Assembly: GCA_030653175.1 (NCBI GenBank)
Contig: JAURZV010000014.1
Location: forward strand, 1-43,774
Direction: 5' to 3'
Length of the DNA stretch: 43,774 bases
Origin: Methylobacter sp.
GTDB taxonomy: Bacteria > Pseudomonadota > Gammaproteobacteria > Methylococcales > Methylomonadaceae
The position numbers and the translations under genes were made by a program. The notes beneath the pieces were generated by a model. That model made no database searches and was not told the DNA's origin. It worked only from the letters and a program-made list of their open reading frames with translations. Positions 37,006-43,774 of the stretch are shown here, one piece after another (the first letter of the stretch is position 1; every line of letters begins with the position of its first letter).

Positions 37006-37053
37006 TGGCTCCCCCGGACGGGCTCGAACCGCCGACCTAATGATTAACAGTCC
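37006..37053 (-). other. tRNA-Asn 3' fragment (attachment site)
   Basis: On the minus strand, GGACTGTTAATCATTAGGTC starts in the anticodon arm (anticodon GTT). It continues through the T arm GGTTCGAGCC to the acceptor end GGGGGAGCCA with encoded CCA. Upstream of it the sequence is not tRNA-like (AT-rich), so the 5' half is missing. This is the pattern left when an element integrates at the 3' end of a tRNA gene. An intact tRNA-Asn is expected at the far right end, outside the window. Confidence 0.85.
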
Positions 37054-37068
37054 TATTAATCCAATAAT

Positions 37069-37150
37069 CAGCAACAACCAGCAACAAACAATAATAAATA
37101 ATTCAACAACTTAACTGTTTTGTCTTGTTGTCCATTATTGCCATTTATTG
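37069..37150. repeat. Short direct repeats next to the attachment site
   Basis: CAGCAACAA occurs at 37069-37077 and 37079-37087. CCATTATTG (37132-37140) is followed by CCATTTATTG (37141-37150). Closely spaced direct repeats between att and int are what arm-type integrase or excisionase sites look like; binding is inferred. Confidence 0.45.
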
Positions 37151-37249
37151 CCCTTTTTTATATTCAATTGCTCCAAAAGTGCGCCAAGAGTTATAATAAA
37201 AACCCAGAGACAAAGCGGCCTTCAAGGTTTTTTTATTAAAGGGGTTTGT

Positions 37250-37438
37250 ATGGCACACATTAAAAAACGCTTAGCTAAAGATGGAACACCCGGCTACACA
37301 GTTCAAATTAGGTTAAAAGGTTATCCACATCAAACTGCAACATTTAGGCGGTTATTAGATGCCAAAAAATGGGCGTTAGTTACTGAGGAGAAAATCAGGG
37401 CGGCGCGTGTTAAGGCATTAATGGAAGCTGAGTTTTAA
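37250..37438 (+). CDS. Free-standing integrase arm-binding-like (AP2-type) domain protein
   Basis: 62 residues. It closely parallels the first 60 residues of the neighbouring integrase (AKDGTPGYTVQIRLKGYPHQ here, AKDGTKRYRAEVRLKGYPAQ there; then ATFRRLLDAKKW and ATFKRLTDAKKW). It then stops, with no catalytic part. The ATG at 37250 has AAAGGGG about five bases upstream, so it is probably expressed as a small protein and not simply a broken integrase. It could compete with integrase at arm sites or act in excision. The leader (37209-37228) shares ACAAAGCGGCCTT with the region before the integrase (37455-37474), so this looks like a local duplication. Confidence 0.7.
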   Translation: MAHIKKRLAKDGTPGYTVQIRLKGYPHQTATFRRLLDAKKWALVTEEKIRAARVKALMEAEF

Positions 37439-37578
37439 TTTACTACCACTACAAACAAAGCGGCCTTGCAGGTGTACCACCACCAAACAAGGCCTTACCG
37501 ATTCACTTAACAAGCAGGGTTAAGCAATGGCTGAATACATCATATCAAAAAGCCGGTTGCTATCCCATAGGGGCAATC

Positions 37579-38646
37579 ATGGCAACTATCACAGAACGCA
37601 CAGCTAAAGACGGAACTAAACGCTATAGGGCGGAAGTTCGTTTAAAAGGCTATCCAGCACAAACGGCAACCTTTAAGCGGCTAACTGATGCGAAGAAGTG
37701 GGTGCAAGACACCGAGAGCGCAATTAGAGAGGGGCGGCACTTCAAAACCGCCGAAGCTAAAAAACACACCTTTGCAGATTTAGCCGATAGGTACATCAAG
37801 GACATTTTACCAACAAAGCCAAAACAGGCGCGGCAACAAAAGCAGCAGCTCGAATGGTGGAAGGACAAGATGGGGGCTTATCTTCTTTCGGATGTAACGG
37901 CGGCAATGATTGGACAGTACCGGGACGAATTAGCAAGCGGCGCAACTACACGCGGTGAACATAGGAACCCGGCCACAGTAGTGCGATATTTGGCGGCTTT
38001 GTCCCATGCTTTCAGTGTTGCGGTGAATGAGTGGGAATGGCTGGAAGATTCACCCATGCGTAAGGTTAAAAAGCCGACTGAATCAAGGGGGCGCGTTCGC
38101 TATCTTGATGACGACGACCGAGCAAAATTATTGCAAGCCTGCAAAGAATCACCAAACCCTTTGCTTTATCCGTGCGTTATTGTCGCATTGTCCAGCGGCA
38201 TGAGACAAAGCGAACTGATGGGGCTAAATTGGAGGGATGTAAACCTTAAGGATGGTTTTTTAATTCTGCACGAAACCAAAAACGGCGAACGGCGGCGCGT
38301 CCCTTTGTCTGGCCTAGCATTATCACTATTACAAGAACATGCCAAAGTCCGGCGGCTTGATACCACGCTGTTATTCCCAAGCGACAGAAACCCACAAAAG
38401 CCGATTGATTTACGTAAGGCCTTTGCAAGTGCGCTTAGGGTTGCTGAGATAACGGATTTTACATGGCATGACCTTAGACATTGCACAGCGTCTTATTTAG
38501 CCATGAATGGCGCTTCACTGGCCGAAATAGCCGAGATTCTAGGCCATAAAACCTTAAGCATGGTTAAGCGTTACGCCCACTTATCAGACGGCCATGTGTC
38601 CAGCGTGATTGAAAGCATGAATGCTAAAATATTCGGGGGCGTGTGA
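37579..38646 (+). CDS. Tyrosine-type site-specific integrase
   Basis: 355 residues. An AP2-like arm-binding N-terminal domain (1-60) is followed by a core-binding SAM-like domain (about 65-155, HTFADLADRYIKDI) and the catalytic domain. Catalytic residues are all visible: Arg in GMRQSEL, Lys in ETKNGERRRVPL, His-x-x-Arg in WHDLRHCTAS, His in EILGHKT and the nucleophile Tyr in VKRYAHL. It should act on the tRNA-Asn 3' end 500 bases away. The next gene overlaps its stop. Confidence 0.95.
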   Translation: MATITERTAKDGTKRYRAEVRLKGYPAQTATFKRLTDAKKWVQDTESAIREGRHFKTAEAKKHTFADLADRYIKDILPTKPKQARQQKQQLEWWKDKMGAYLLSDVTAAMIGQYRDELASGATTRGEHRNPATVVRYLAALSHAFSVAVNEWEWLEDSPMRKVKKPTESRGRVRYLDDDDRAKLLQACKESPNPLLYPCVIVALSSGMRQSELMGLNWRDVNLKDGFLILHETKNGERRRVPLSGLALSLLQEHAKVRRLDTTLLFPSDRNPQKPIDLRKAFASALRVAEITDFTWHDLRHCTASYLAMNGASLAEIAEILGHKTLSMVKRYAHLSDGHVSSVIESMNAKIFGGV

Positions 38647-39431
38647 TGAAGAACGCAAAAGACTATATCGAAGTAACCGCGCCGAACGTTCAAAGAATTA
38701 CAAGCCTTGCCTATTGGTTGACACCCGAAGGACTTGATGACCCGATAACAGCCGAAATGTTGCAACGGGCAATCAAAATGGGAACGGATGAAGAATTTAA
38801 CGAAGCGTTTGACGGAGCAACAAGAGCCGAAGCCGCTAAGTACCTTGAACAGTGGGAGCTTTGCTATATGTCGTATTGGGGCGCGCCTGAACTGGTAAGA
38901 GCAATAACCTTGTCTTCTACCCGTAATGAACCGTTGGCATTGAGAGCCGTTATTTTGGCGCAAAGCATGGGCGAATTGCCGGAAGTGTTCACACCCACAA
39001 CAGGTATTAAATGGGCTATGGCAAGAGGTTATCTGATTGGGAGCATTTGTAAAATGGTTGGAGTACAGCCCGGAAATTATGGACACCCAAGCAACCCGCT
39101 ATCTATTGATGACACCGACCACCTTAACCCATCAATTCAAATCAAAGCCGATGGGGATGCTGGCGCGGTTGATGATGCAGGAACAAAGCCGAATGAGCGA
39201 GAACTAACCGCTTGGTTAAGAGAAGCTTGGATTAAAGAGGGGAAGCCCGGAGGAACGGCTTTCTTTAATGGGTTAAAAAAATATGCAGGGGGATATGGAA
39301 GCCCAATTACTCAATGCTATACAGCGGGAAAAAACGCCGGTTTTAAATGGATAACCAGCGCAGGAACAACCGGAGAAATGCCAAAAAAGACATTGTTAAA
39401 CAAGGTAGGCATATTCAAGCGCACACCATAA
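38646..39431 (+). CDS. Hypothetical protein of the integrative element
   Basis: About 261 residues, starting inside the integrase stop (TGATG), so probably coupled to int. I do not recognise the N-terminal two thirds, which look helical and acidic with no signal peptide or membrane segment. The C-terminal 75 residues (RELTAWLREAWIKEGKPGG..FFNGLKKYAGGYGSPI) look like a small winged or DNA-binding domain with Lys-rich edges, but this is only an impression. A GTG at 38643 is a possible alternative start. Confidence 0.7.
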   Translation: MKNAKDYIEVTAPNVQRITSLAYWLTPEGLDDPITAEMLQRAIKMGTDEEFNEAFDGATRAEAAKYLEQWELCYMSYWGAPELVRAITLSSTRNEPLALRAVILAQSMGELPEVFTPTTGIKWAMARGYLIGSICKMVGVQPGNYGHPSNPLSIDDTDHLNPSIQIKADGDAGAVDDAGTKPNERELTAWLREAWIKEGKPGGTAFFNGLKKYAGGYGSPITQCYTAGKNAGFKWITSAGTTGEMPKKTLLNKVGIFKRTP

Positions 39432-39579
39432 CAAAACAGTGTCAATAGCAAAAAACAGGCAAAATTCCCGATAACATTCCCGATTATGTTCCTAGTTTTC
39501 CCGGTTGAAGAATCGGGAAAAAACAGGGCTTTAAATACTCATACCGCAACGATTCGCGGTGTAACCGGAGTATTTAAAA
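39432..39579 (+). promoter_or_regulatory. Regulatory region with CCCGAT repeats and a hairpin covering the ribosome-binding site
   Basis: ATTCCCGAT occurs twice (about 39464-39486) and is mirrored by GAATCGGGAA (about 39510-39519), suggesting an operator or processed hairpin. At 39533-39575 a second structure pairs AAATACTC with GAGTATTT and ACCGC with GCGGT. The GGAG Shine-Dalgarno of the next gene (39567-39570) lies inside the right arm, so folding would hide it. Confidence 0.55.
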
Positions 39580-39792
39580 ATGACAGTTCAAACAGCATGG
39601 GCTTACTTAACAGTCCAACAATTCACAGCCAAGCATACCGCCTTTAATACGGGCGGCCTACGCGCCCTTATCTTCAATGAACACACCAACGGCCTAGCCA
39701 AGTCCGGGGCTATTGTTCGCATTGGTCGTAAAGTCTTAATTCGGGATGATTTATTTTTCGCCTGGGTCGAATCACAAAATAAGGCTGCCTAA
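39580..39792 (+). CDS. AlpA/excisionase-like regulatory protein
   Basis: 70 residues. LTVQQFTAKHTAFNTGGLRALIFNE, then SGAIVRIGRKVLIRDDLFFAWVE, is a small winged-helix pattern often found as the first gene of P4-like and related integrative elements. It likely controls excision or the downstream operon. It is first in a chain of tightly spaced or overlapping genes reaching 42757, and its leader contains the hairpin described just upstream. Confidence 0.75.
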   Translation: MTVQTAWAYLTVQQFTAKHTAFNTGGLRALIFNEHTNGLAKSGAIVRIGRKVLIRDDLFFAWVESQNKAA

Positions 39793-39794
39793 TC

Positions 39795-40094
39795 ATGGGC
39801 GGCTTATCAAATAAATCAGCTTGGACGGCGCACGAAGTCAAACAGCGGCTTGAAGCAGGCGAGGAACTTTCAACGCTAAAGCAAACAATTGACGCGGGAG
39901 GCTGGCGGTTATCGGCGGCTATTCACGTATTAAAGCGAGATTTTAAACTTCCGATTATAAGCTACCGGCGCAAAGGGTTTGGGCGGGTGGCGTTTTATAG
40001 ATTGGTTCGATGTATGCATCAAACGGCACAAGAGGATATTTTCGAGCAGAGCAGCCACCCCCAAGCGACGAACTTAGGGGGCGGTAATGCTTAA
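39795..40094 (+). CDS. Small hypothetical protein with a possible helix-turn-helix
   Basis: 99 residues, two bases after the preceding stop. SAWTAHEVKQRLEAGEELSTLKQTI, then RLSAAIHVLKRDFKLPI, could form a helix-turn-helix pair, and the Arg/Lys-rich YRRKGFGRVAFYRL could be a wing. The C-terminus is polar and overlaps the next start by 8 bases. Function is unknown; replication control or repression fits the location. Confidence 0.6.
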   Translation: MGGLSNKSAWTAHEVKQRLEAGEELSTLKQTIDAGGWRLSAAIHVLKRDFKLPIISYRRKGFGRVAFYRLVRCMHQTAQEDIFEQSSHPQATNLGGGNA

Positions 40095-40386
40095 CAAAAA
40101 ACTGAATGTTGATTATATCAAACGCTCACTTTCACCGTTTGACTTTTACCGGCATGAACTACCCGGCGCAACGCTCAAAAAGCACGATTGGAATGATGGT
40201 GGCTTATGTTGCTTTCATGCAGACAATAAACCCGGTTCATTCCGTGTAAATCTGACGACAGGCGCGTTTAAATGCTTTTCATGTGGGATTGCTGGTGGTG
40301 ATGTTATCGCCTTCACTATGGCCGTGTATGGGCTTGAATTTGTCGAAGCACTGGCAAAACTGGCTGATGACTGGGGTTTAATATGA
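40087..40386 (+). CDS. CHC2-type zinc-finger primase-like protein
   Basis: 99 residues. The zinc-binding pattern C41-x2-H44-x18-C63-x2-C66, in CCFHADNKPGSFRVN...FKCFSCGIAGGDVIAF, is that of DnaG-type primase N-terminal domains that read template DNA. The protein stops after this domain. Catalytic functions are on the separate Toprim-DUF3987 protein two genes downstream. Both ends overlap neighbours (ATGA with the next), so a split primase made in fixed ratio is plausible. Confidence 0.85.
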   Translation: MLNKKLNVDYIKRSLSPFDFYRHELPGATLKKHDWNDGGLCCFHADNKPGSFRVNLTTGAFKCFSCGIAGGDVIAFTMAVYGLEFVEALAKLADDWGLI

Positions 40387-40577
40387 GTATCAGATTAAGA
40401 ATATTGGCGGAATTGTTATCAGATGATTTGAGTGAAAAAGGAGTTATTGCACAGGATGACGAGCTTTTAAGCTTAACCCTAACAATAACGAACCATGCAG
40501 GAACTAAGCAAACGGTAATTATTGCTGAATCGTTTACAGGTAACGGCTGGGAAATTGACGGGGAGTTGCTTATATGA
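40383..40577 (+). CDS. Small hypothetical protein between primase-like genes
   Basis: 64 acidic residues, MSIRLRILAELLSDDLSEKG then a predicted beta strand-rich part. It overlaps both neighbours by ATGA, so it is translated with them. No family is recognised; it could bridge the zinc-finger and Toprim-helicase proteins. Confidence 0.6.
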   Translation: MSIRLRILAELLSDDLSEKGVIAQDDELLSLTLTITNHAGTKQTVIIAESFTGNGWEIDGELLI

Positions 40578-42757
40578 ACATCCCAAGCACCCACAACGGC
40601 AAACCATTGATTCATGCTTGGACTTATTGCGCTACGGATGGCGCGCCCTTCGGGGCTGTCGCAAGGTATCAGGACGGGGGCGGTAAAAAGGATATTGTCC
40701 CTTACTTCAAACGTAATGGCGCAACCTGGGCGGCTGGTATCGAGTTAAACCCACGGCCTTTATTTGGGCTTGATAAGTTGGCGGCACATCCAAAGAATAA
40801 AGCTGTTTTTATCGTTGAGGGCGAGAAAGCGGCGGCAGCCTTGCAGAGTGTAGGCATTGCAGCCGTTAGCAGTCTTGGAGGCTCACAGGCGGCAAAACAG
40901 GCTGACTGGACACCTTTAAACGGTTATAAGCTGGTGTACCTGTTACCGGATGCAGACGAGCCGGGCGAACATTATATGCAGGACGTTTACCGGGCGTTAA
41001 TGGCCTTAGATTCACCGCCACAATGTAAGGTGGTTGTATTGTCCGGCTTGCCTGTTAAGGGTGATGTAGTGGACTGGGTGCAATCCTTAATAAACGACTG
41101 GGACGGCTACAGTCCTATTGATGAAAGTTTGCATGAAGCATTAAGGGAGGAACTACGGGCAGAGCTGAAAAACGCCGAGCCAATACCGAGTGATTGGAAT
41201 TTAGCGGTTTTAGCTGGTTCATGCTCTGGCGTTTTTGACTGGGAAAAACCCGGAGAAATTGAAACTAAAACGCCACCCGTTCAAGCACTACAATCTGAAC
41301 TGATACCAGAACCGTTCCGGCATTGGCTGGCTGATGTATCGCACAGGATGCAGACACCCCCCGATTTTGCGGCAATATCGAGTATTGTTATTGTTGGCTC
41401 AATCATTGGCGCGGGGTGCAGTATCAGGCCTAAAAAGCTGGATGATTGGGAAATCATACCGAATGTATGGGGCGCGGCAATCGGGAGGCCTTCGGTTGTA
41501 CTGAAATCCCCAAGCATGAAAGAACCTATGAGCTTACTTGAACGCCTGCAAGCTGAATACGGCGAACAGTACGAGCAGGACAAAGCCGGGGCTGAGTTCG
41601 ACAGTCTGGCAAACAAAGCCATGATTGATGATGTAAAAGGGCAGCTATCCAAAGCGGCGAAGGGTAAGGGCAAAGATGGCGTAGTAAAAGGTGATGACTT
41701 GCAGAAGTTAAAAGCTGATTACATGGAGTTATCAGAGAACGCCGAACCCGAAGCCACCCGGCGACTATTCAAAACTAATGAAACCAGCGTACAGAGTATG
41801 ACGGTTTTACAGAACCAGAACCCGCGCGGCCTGTTGACATTCAGGGATGAATTAACCGCCTTATTGGTTAAATGGGATAGGGAGGACGGAGCAGATGAAC
41901 GCGCCTATTTTCTGGAAGGCTGGAATGGTAACGGTTCTTATACTGATTTTAAGATAGGGCGCGGCCTTACCGAAGCACCTAATATTTGTATCAGCCTGTT
42001 AGGTGGCATACAGCCGGACAAGTTAAGGCGGTATCTGTATCAAGCACAGAATGGCAGTAATGACGGCCTGATGCAACGCTTACAGCTTGCCGTGTGGCCT
42101 GATGAACCGGAACGCTGGCAGTTAATAGACACCGTACCAAATAAGGCAGAGAAGCGGCGAGCTTTCGATATTATGAAGGCATTGGCTGAACTGGATTTTA
42201 TCGGATCCGGTGCGGTTCAATCTGAGTATGACGACCGACCTTACTTTCGTTTTAATGATGCGGGGCAGTCAATTTTTAATGAATGGCTGACGGAGTTACA
42301 AACCGTCAAGATTCAACAAGAAACTAACCCCTTGATGGTTGAGCACTTCGGGAAGTTCCGTTCATTGATGCCTTCATTGGCCTTGATATTCCACTGTATC
42401 GACATTGCAGACGGTAAAGCGCAGGGCAATGTATCAGCACAGGCGGCAATGCTGGCGGTTGAGTGGTGTGTTTATCTGGAATCACATGCAAGGCGAATTT
42501 ATGCAATGGCTGAGAGTCCAGAACATGAAGCGGCGGTAAGGCTGGCGGATAAGATAAAAGCCGGGGGGGTGTCCAGTCCATTCACCACCAAAGCCATTTA
42601 TGATAAAGGCTGGCATGGGTTAAAGGATAAGGCAGAAGTAGAAGCGGCCTGTAATATTCTGATAGATGAAAGCTGGCTGATGATGCAGAGAAAACCGAAA
42701 CCAGCCACCGGACGACCACCTTTACCAGAATATTACATTAACCCCTTTTTTCTCTAA
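40574..42757 (+). CDS. Toprim plus DUF3987 replication-like protein
   Basis: 727 residues. The N-terminal Toprim-like domain (about 70-170) shows FIVEGEKAAAAL and LLPDADEPGEHY, the Glu and Asp-x-Asp that bind Mg in primases. From about 250 the DUF3987 helicase-like region carries a modified P-loop (GRPSVVLKSPSMKEP, near 305). DUF3987 proteins are the usual replication protein of many integrative elements. With the CHC2 finger protein upstream it would make a split primase-helicase. A pair of inverted repeats follows the gene. Confidence 0.85.
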   Translation: MNIPSTHNGKPLIHAWTYCATDGAPFGAVARYQDGGGKKDIVPYFKRNGATWAAGIELNPRPLFGLDKLAAHPKNKAVFIVEGEKAAAALQSVGIAAVSSLGGSQAAKQADWTPLNGYKLVYLLPDADEPGEHYMQDVYRALMALDSPPQCKVVVLSGLPVKGDVVDWVQSLINDWDGYSPIDESLHEALREELRAELKNAEPIPSDWNLAVLAGSCSGVFDWEKPGEIETKTPPVQALQSELIPEPFRHWLADVSHRMQTPPDFAAISSIVIVGSIIGAGCSIRPKKLDDWEIIPNVWGAAIGRPSVVLKSPSMKEPMSLLERLQAEYGEQYEQDKAGAEFDSLANKAMIDDVKGQLSKAAKGKGKDGVVKGDDLQKLKADYMELSENAEPEATRRLFKTNETSVQSMTVLQNQNPRGLLTFRDELTALLVKWDREDGADERAYFLEGWNGNGSYTDFKIGRGLTEAPNICISLLGGIQPDKLRRYLYQAQNGSNDGLMQRLQLAVWPDEPERWQLIDTVPNKAEKRRAFDIMKALAELDFIGSGAVQSEYDDRPYFRFNDAGQSIFNEWLTELQTVKIQQETNPLMVEHFGKFRSLMPSLALIFHCIDIADGKAQGNVSAQAAMLAVEWCVYLESHARRIYAMAESPEHEAAVRLADKIKAGGVSSPFTTKAIYDKGWHGLKDKAEVEAACNILIDESWLMMQRKPKPATGRPPLPEYYINPFFL

Positions 42758-42765
42758 AACACGCC

Positions 42766-42838
42766 TACCTTGAACCAGCTAAACCAGCTAAACCCCCTTT
42801 TAGATACTTTAGCGGGTTTAGCTGGTTCGGGGTATAGG
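42766..42838. repeat. Inverted and tandem AACCAGCTAAACC repeats
   Basis: AACCAGCTAAACCC (42782-42795) is the exact reverse complement of GGGTTTAGCTGGTT (42814-42827). A second, shifted AACCAGCTAAACC precedes it (from 42773), and the outer parts (GCCTA/TAGGC) also pair, so two alternative stems are possible. It lies between the replication gene and DUF5681 and could be a terminator, a regulatory switch or part of an origin. Confidence 0.7.
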
Positions 42839-42881
42839 CATTTTCAAGAAAATAAATCTGAAATAAACAGGAATCGAACAG

Positions 42882-43283
42882 ATGAAAGAATCAACAAAGT
42901 TTCAGCCGGGCGTGTCCGGCAATCCCAAAGGAAAGCCAAAGGATAAAACACCGGCCACCCTATTAAGAAAATCTATCGCCGAAGCGATGCCGGAAATTAT
43001 CCTAACCCTGATTGAACAGGCCAAAGCTGGCGATGTGGCAGCGGCAAAGTGTTTGCTTGATAGAGTGTGTCCAACACTGAAACCCCAAGCACAGCCGATA
43101 TGCCTACCTGTTAATGGTTCATTGGCTGAACAGGGCGGTGAGATTATCCGGGCAACAATGAAAGGACAAATTCCACCGGACATAGGAGCGCAGTTAATAA
43201 CGGCATTATCGAATCAAGGAAAATTGGTTGAGTTGCAAGAACTTACCCGGCGGATTGACGAATTAGAGCAGGTCAAGAAATGA
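42882..43283 (+). CDS. DUF5681-domain protein
   Basis: 133 residues. The N-terminal FQPGVSGNPKGKPKDKTPAT is the DUF5681 signature, a basic motif seen in phage and element proteins, some beside DNA-packaging genes. The rest is helical and ends in a coiled-coil-like Leu/Glu-rich stretch (VELQELTRRIDELEQVKK). Its function is not established. The next small gene overlaps by ATGA. Confidence 0.82.
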   Translation: MKESTKFQPGVSGNPKGKPKDKTPATLLRKSIAEAMPEIILTLIEQAKAGDVAAAKCLLDRVCPTLKPQAQPICLPVNGSLAEQGGEIIRATMKGQIPPDIGAQLITALSNQGKLVELQELTRRIDELEQVKK

Positions 43284-43417
43284 GCAGCTTAAAAGGGCGT
43301 TTAAACGCATTGGAACGAATCGCAGAAGATGCATTACCGCTCCTGCCTGGTGTGGTTTTGTTTCGTGATGGAGAGCTGACAGAGGCGAACAGCATTTTAA
43401 CTATGCCATGCCGGTGA
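43280..43417 (+). CDS. Small hypothetical protein (45 aa)
   Basis: ATG overlaps the stop of the DUF5681 gene (ATGA). The peptide begins MSSLKGRLNALERIAEDALP and ends at TGA 43415-43417. It is amphipathic and may form a short coiled coil. It overlaps the next small frame by 10 bases. Its reality rests on coupling alone. Confidence 0.5.
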   Translation: MSSLKGRLNALERIAEDALPLLPGVVLFRDGELTEANSILTMPCR

Positions 43418-43569
43418 CTAAAAAACTGTTGTGTGACCCAGATAAAAAATTATGTGACCCAGTTGTGACCCAGCAAAGCCGCGCCGGTGATGGTGGTGAC
43501 CCTTGTGACCCAATAAACTCATCTGTAATAAAAAATACAGTTTCCAATGAAGTACCGGAGTTCATCTAA
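43408..43569 (+). CDS. Small hypothetical protein with repeated Cys-Asp-Pro (53 aa)
   Basis: The frame starts at ATG 43408 and stops at TAA 43567-43569. Cys-Asp-Pro is encoded three times (LCDPDKKLCDPVVTQ, PCDPIN). This results from a DNA repeat, TGTGACCCA, present four times. The protein may be incidental to iterated DNA sites. It overlaps the next frame by one base (TAATG). Confidence 0.4.
   Translation: MPVTKKLLCDPDKKLCDPVVTQQSRAGDGGDPCDPINSSVIKNTVSNEVPEFI
43432..43512 (+). repeat. Iterated TGTGACCCA direct repeats
   Basis: TGTGACCCA occurs at 43432-43440, 43453-43461, 43464-43472 and 43504-43512, with a partial GGTGACCC at 43495-43502. Gaps are 12, 2 and 31 bases; the first two start-to-start distances are 21 and 11. 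Directly repeated sites like these can be iterons for replication or regulator binding. Confidence 0.65.
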
Positions 43570-43664
43570 TGAATATACTCAGTGAAATTGAGGCGGCCGG
43601 ACTGGTCGTTTACCCTAGTCCGTATTGCATAACCGGAGTCCCGACCAACACAACGAAACATTAA
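43569..43664 (+). CDS. Very small hypothetical protein (31 aa)
   Basis: Begins MNILSEIEAAGLVVYPSPYC and ends at TAA 43662-43664, overlapping the previous stop. It resembles the start of short element proteins that continue further, so it may be truncated. Confidence is low because of its size. Confidence 0.35.
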   Translation: MNILSEIEAAGLVVYPSPYCITGVPTNTTKH

Positions 43665-43686
43665 TTAAACATTGTTATATTAACTT

Positions 43687-43718
43687 TAATGCCGGTATCT
43701 AAATGTATACCGGCGTTA
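43687..43718. terminator. GCCGGTAT hairpin
   Basis: GCCGGTAT (43691-43698) pairs with ATACCGGC (43707-43714), extended by TAAT/GTTA. It ends the chain of small plus-strand genes and precedes a new start at 43737. There is no T-run, so it is either a weak terminator or an operator. Confidence 0.5.
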
Positions 43719-43736
43719 GTATACAATTAGAAGCCT

Positions 43737-43774
43737 ATGAAAATGACAACAAACAGAAGATTAACCTTGCTGGC
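43737..43774 (+). CDS. Start of a further gene cut by the window edge
   Basis: ATG at 43737 preceded by AGAAG opens a frame MKMTTNRRLTLL that runs off the window. Too little is present to name it. Confidence 0.35.
   Translation, partial: MKMTTNRRLTLL

Larger units (their letters stand above)
36722..37249. other. Intergenic junction holding the attachment site
   Basis: No gene is supported here. It contains a direct pair of GTTGCCC (36932-36938 and 36943-36949), the tRNA terminator and tRNA-Asn fragment, and short direct repeats that may bind the integrase (37069-37150). A frame running into the next gene from 37148 has no start signal. Confidence 0.55.
37006..43774 (+). mobile_element. Integrative element at tRNA-Asn, right end outside the window
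   Basis: The left boundary is the tRNA-Asn fragment. Inside are a tyrosine integrase next to the boundary, an AlpA-like regulator, a coupled replication-like operon (CHC2 zinc finger, then Toprim plus DUF3987) and a DUF5681 protein, all on the plus strand. No conjugation, capsid or portal gene is seen in this part. It could be a satellite-like or mobilisable element, or a prophage relative. Confidence 0.8.

Noticed and set aside
37148-37249. Longer start for the arm-domain protein
   Set aside because: The extension is AT-rich, not domain-like, and lacks a ribosome-binding site; ATG 37250 has one.

Overview
The window reads as a chromosomal segment of a gammaproteobacterium. Gene order (nudJ-mnmA-purB, clpS-clpA followed by infA on the other strand, aceE-aceF-lpdA) and the protein sequences fit that class. 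A methanotroph-like Methylococcales member is my best guess, but no methane-oxidation gene is present to prove it.

Layout. 1-6300: a PLP-dependent alpha-oxoamine-synthase-like enzyme, a YbhB-type PEBP protein, and a pair made of an exported Pcm-like methyltransferase and a membrane-embedded spermidine-synthase-like protein. 6400-8230: a SmbP-like metal-binding protein and an O-antigen-ligase-family protein. 8380-11370: purB, mnmA and nudJ, without hflD. 11560-18270: clpS, clpA, infA, def, ppk1 and a D-cysteine desulfhydrase/ACC-deaminase-like gene. 18271-21751: an SRAP/HMCES-type protein and an NdvB-like GH17-GT2 glucan synthase. 22331-28048: the pyruvate dehydrogenase operon. 28568-29395: uppP.

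29500-37000 is an accessory block. It encodes a cytoplasmic-type [NiFe] hydrogenase (small and large subunits), its maturation endopeptidase, and a Rieske-PAS-PAS-GGDEF-EAL signalling protein interrupted by one frameshift. HypA follows. Small subunit to signalling protein is tightly coupled on the minus strand, which suggests H2 or redox sensing wired to cyclic-di-GMP turnover. The block is bracketed by two same-orientation copies of the 3' end of a tRNA-Asn plus its terminator, one decayed (about 29.5 kb) and one well preserved (37.0 kb). It may therefore be an older island at a tRNA-Asn site.

From 37006 to the right edge lies a second integrative element at the same tRNA sequence. It has a complete tyrosine integrase, a free-standing copy of the integrase arm-binding domain, an AlpA-like regulator, a translationally coupled replication-like operon (CHC2 zinc finger, then Toprim plus DUF3987), and a DUF5681 protein with small coupled ORFs.

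The second main theme is repeats. Several families of short palindromic repeats occupy intergenic spaces. At least two have also inserted in frame into conserved housekeeping proteins (SRAP twice, LpdA, AceE as a near-perfect tandem, and MnmA), adding about 15-34 residues to each without breaking the frame.
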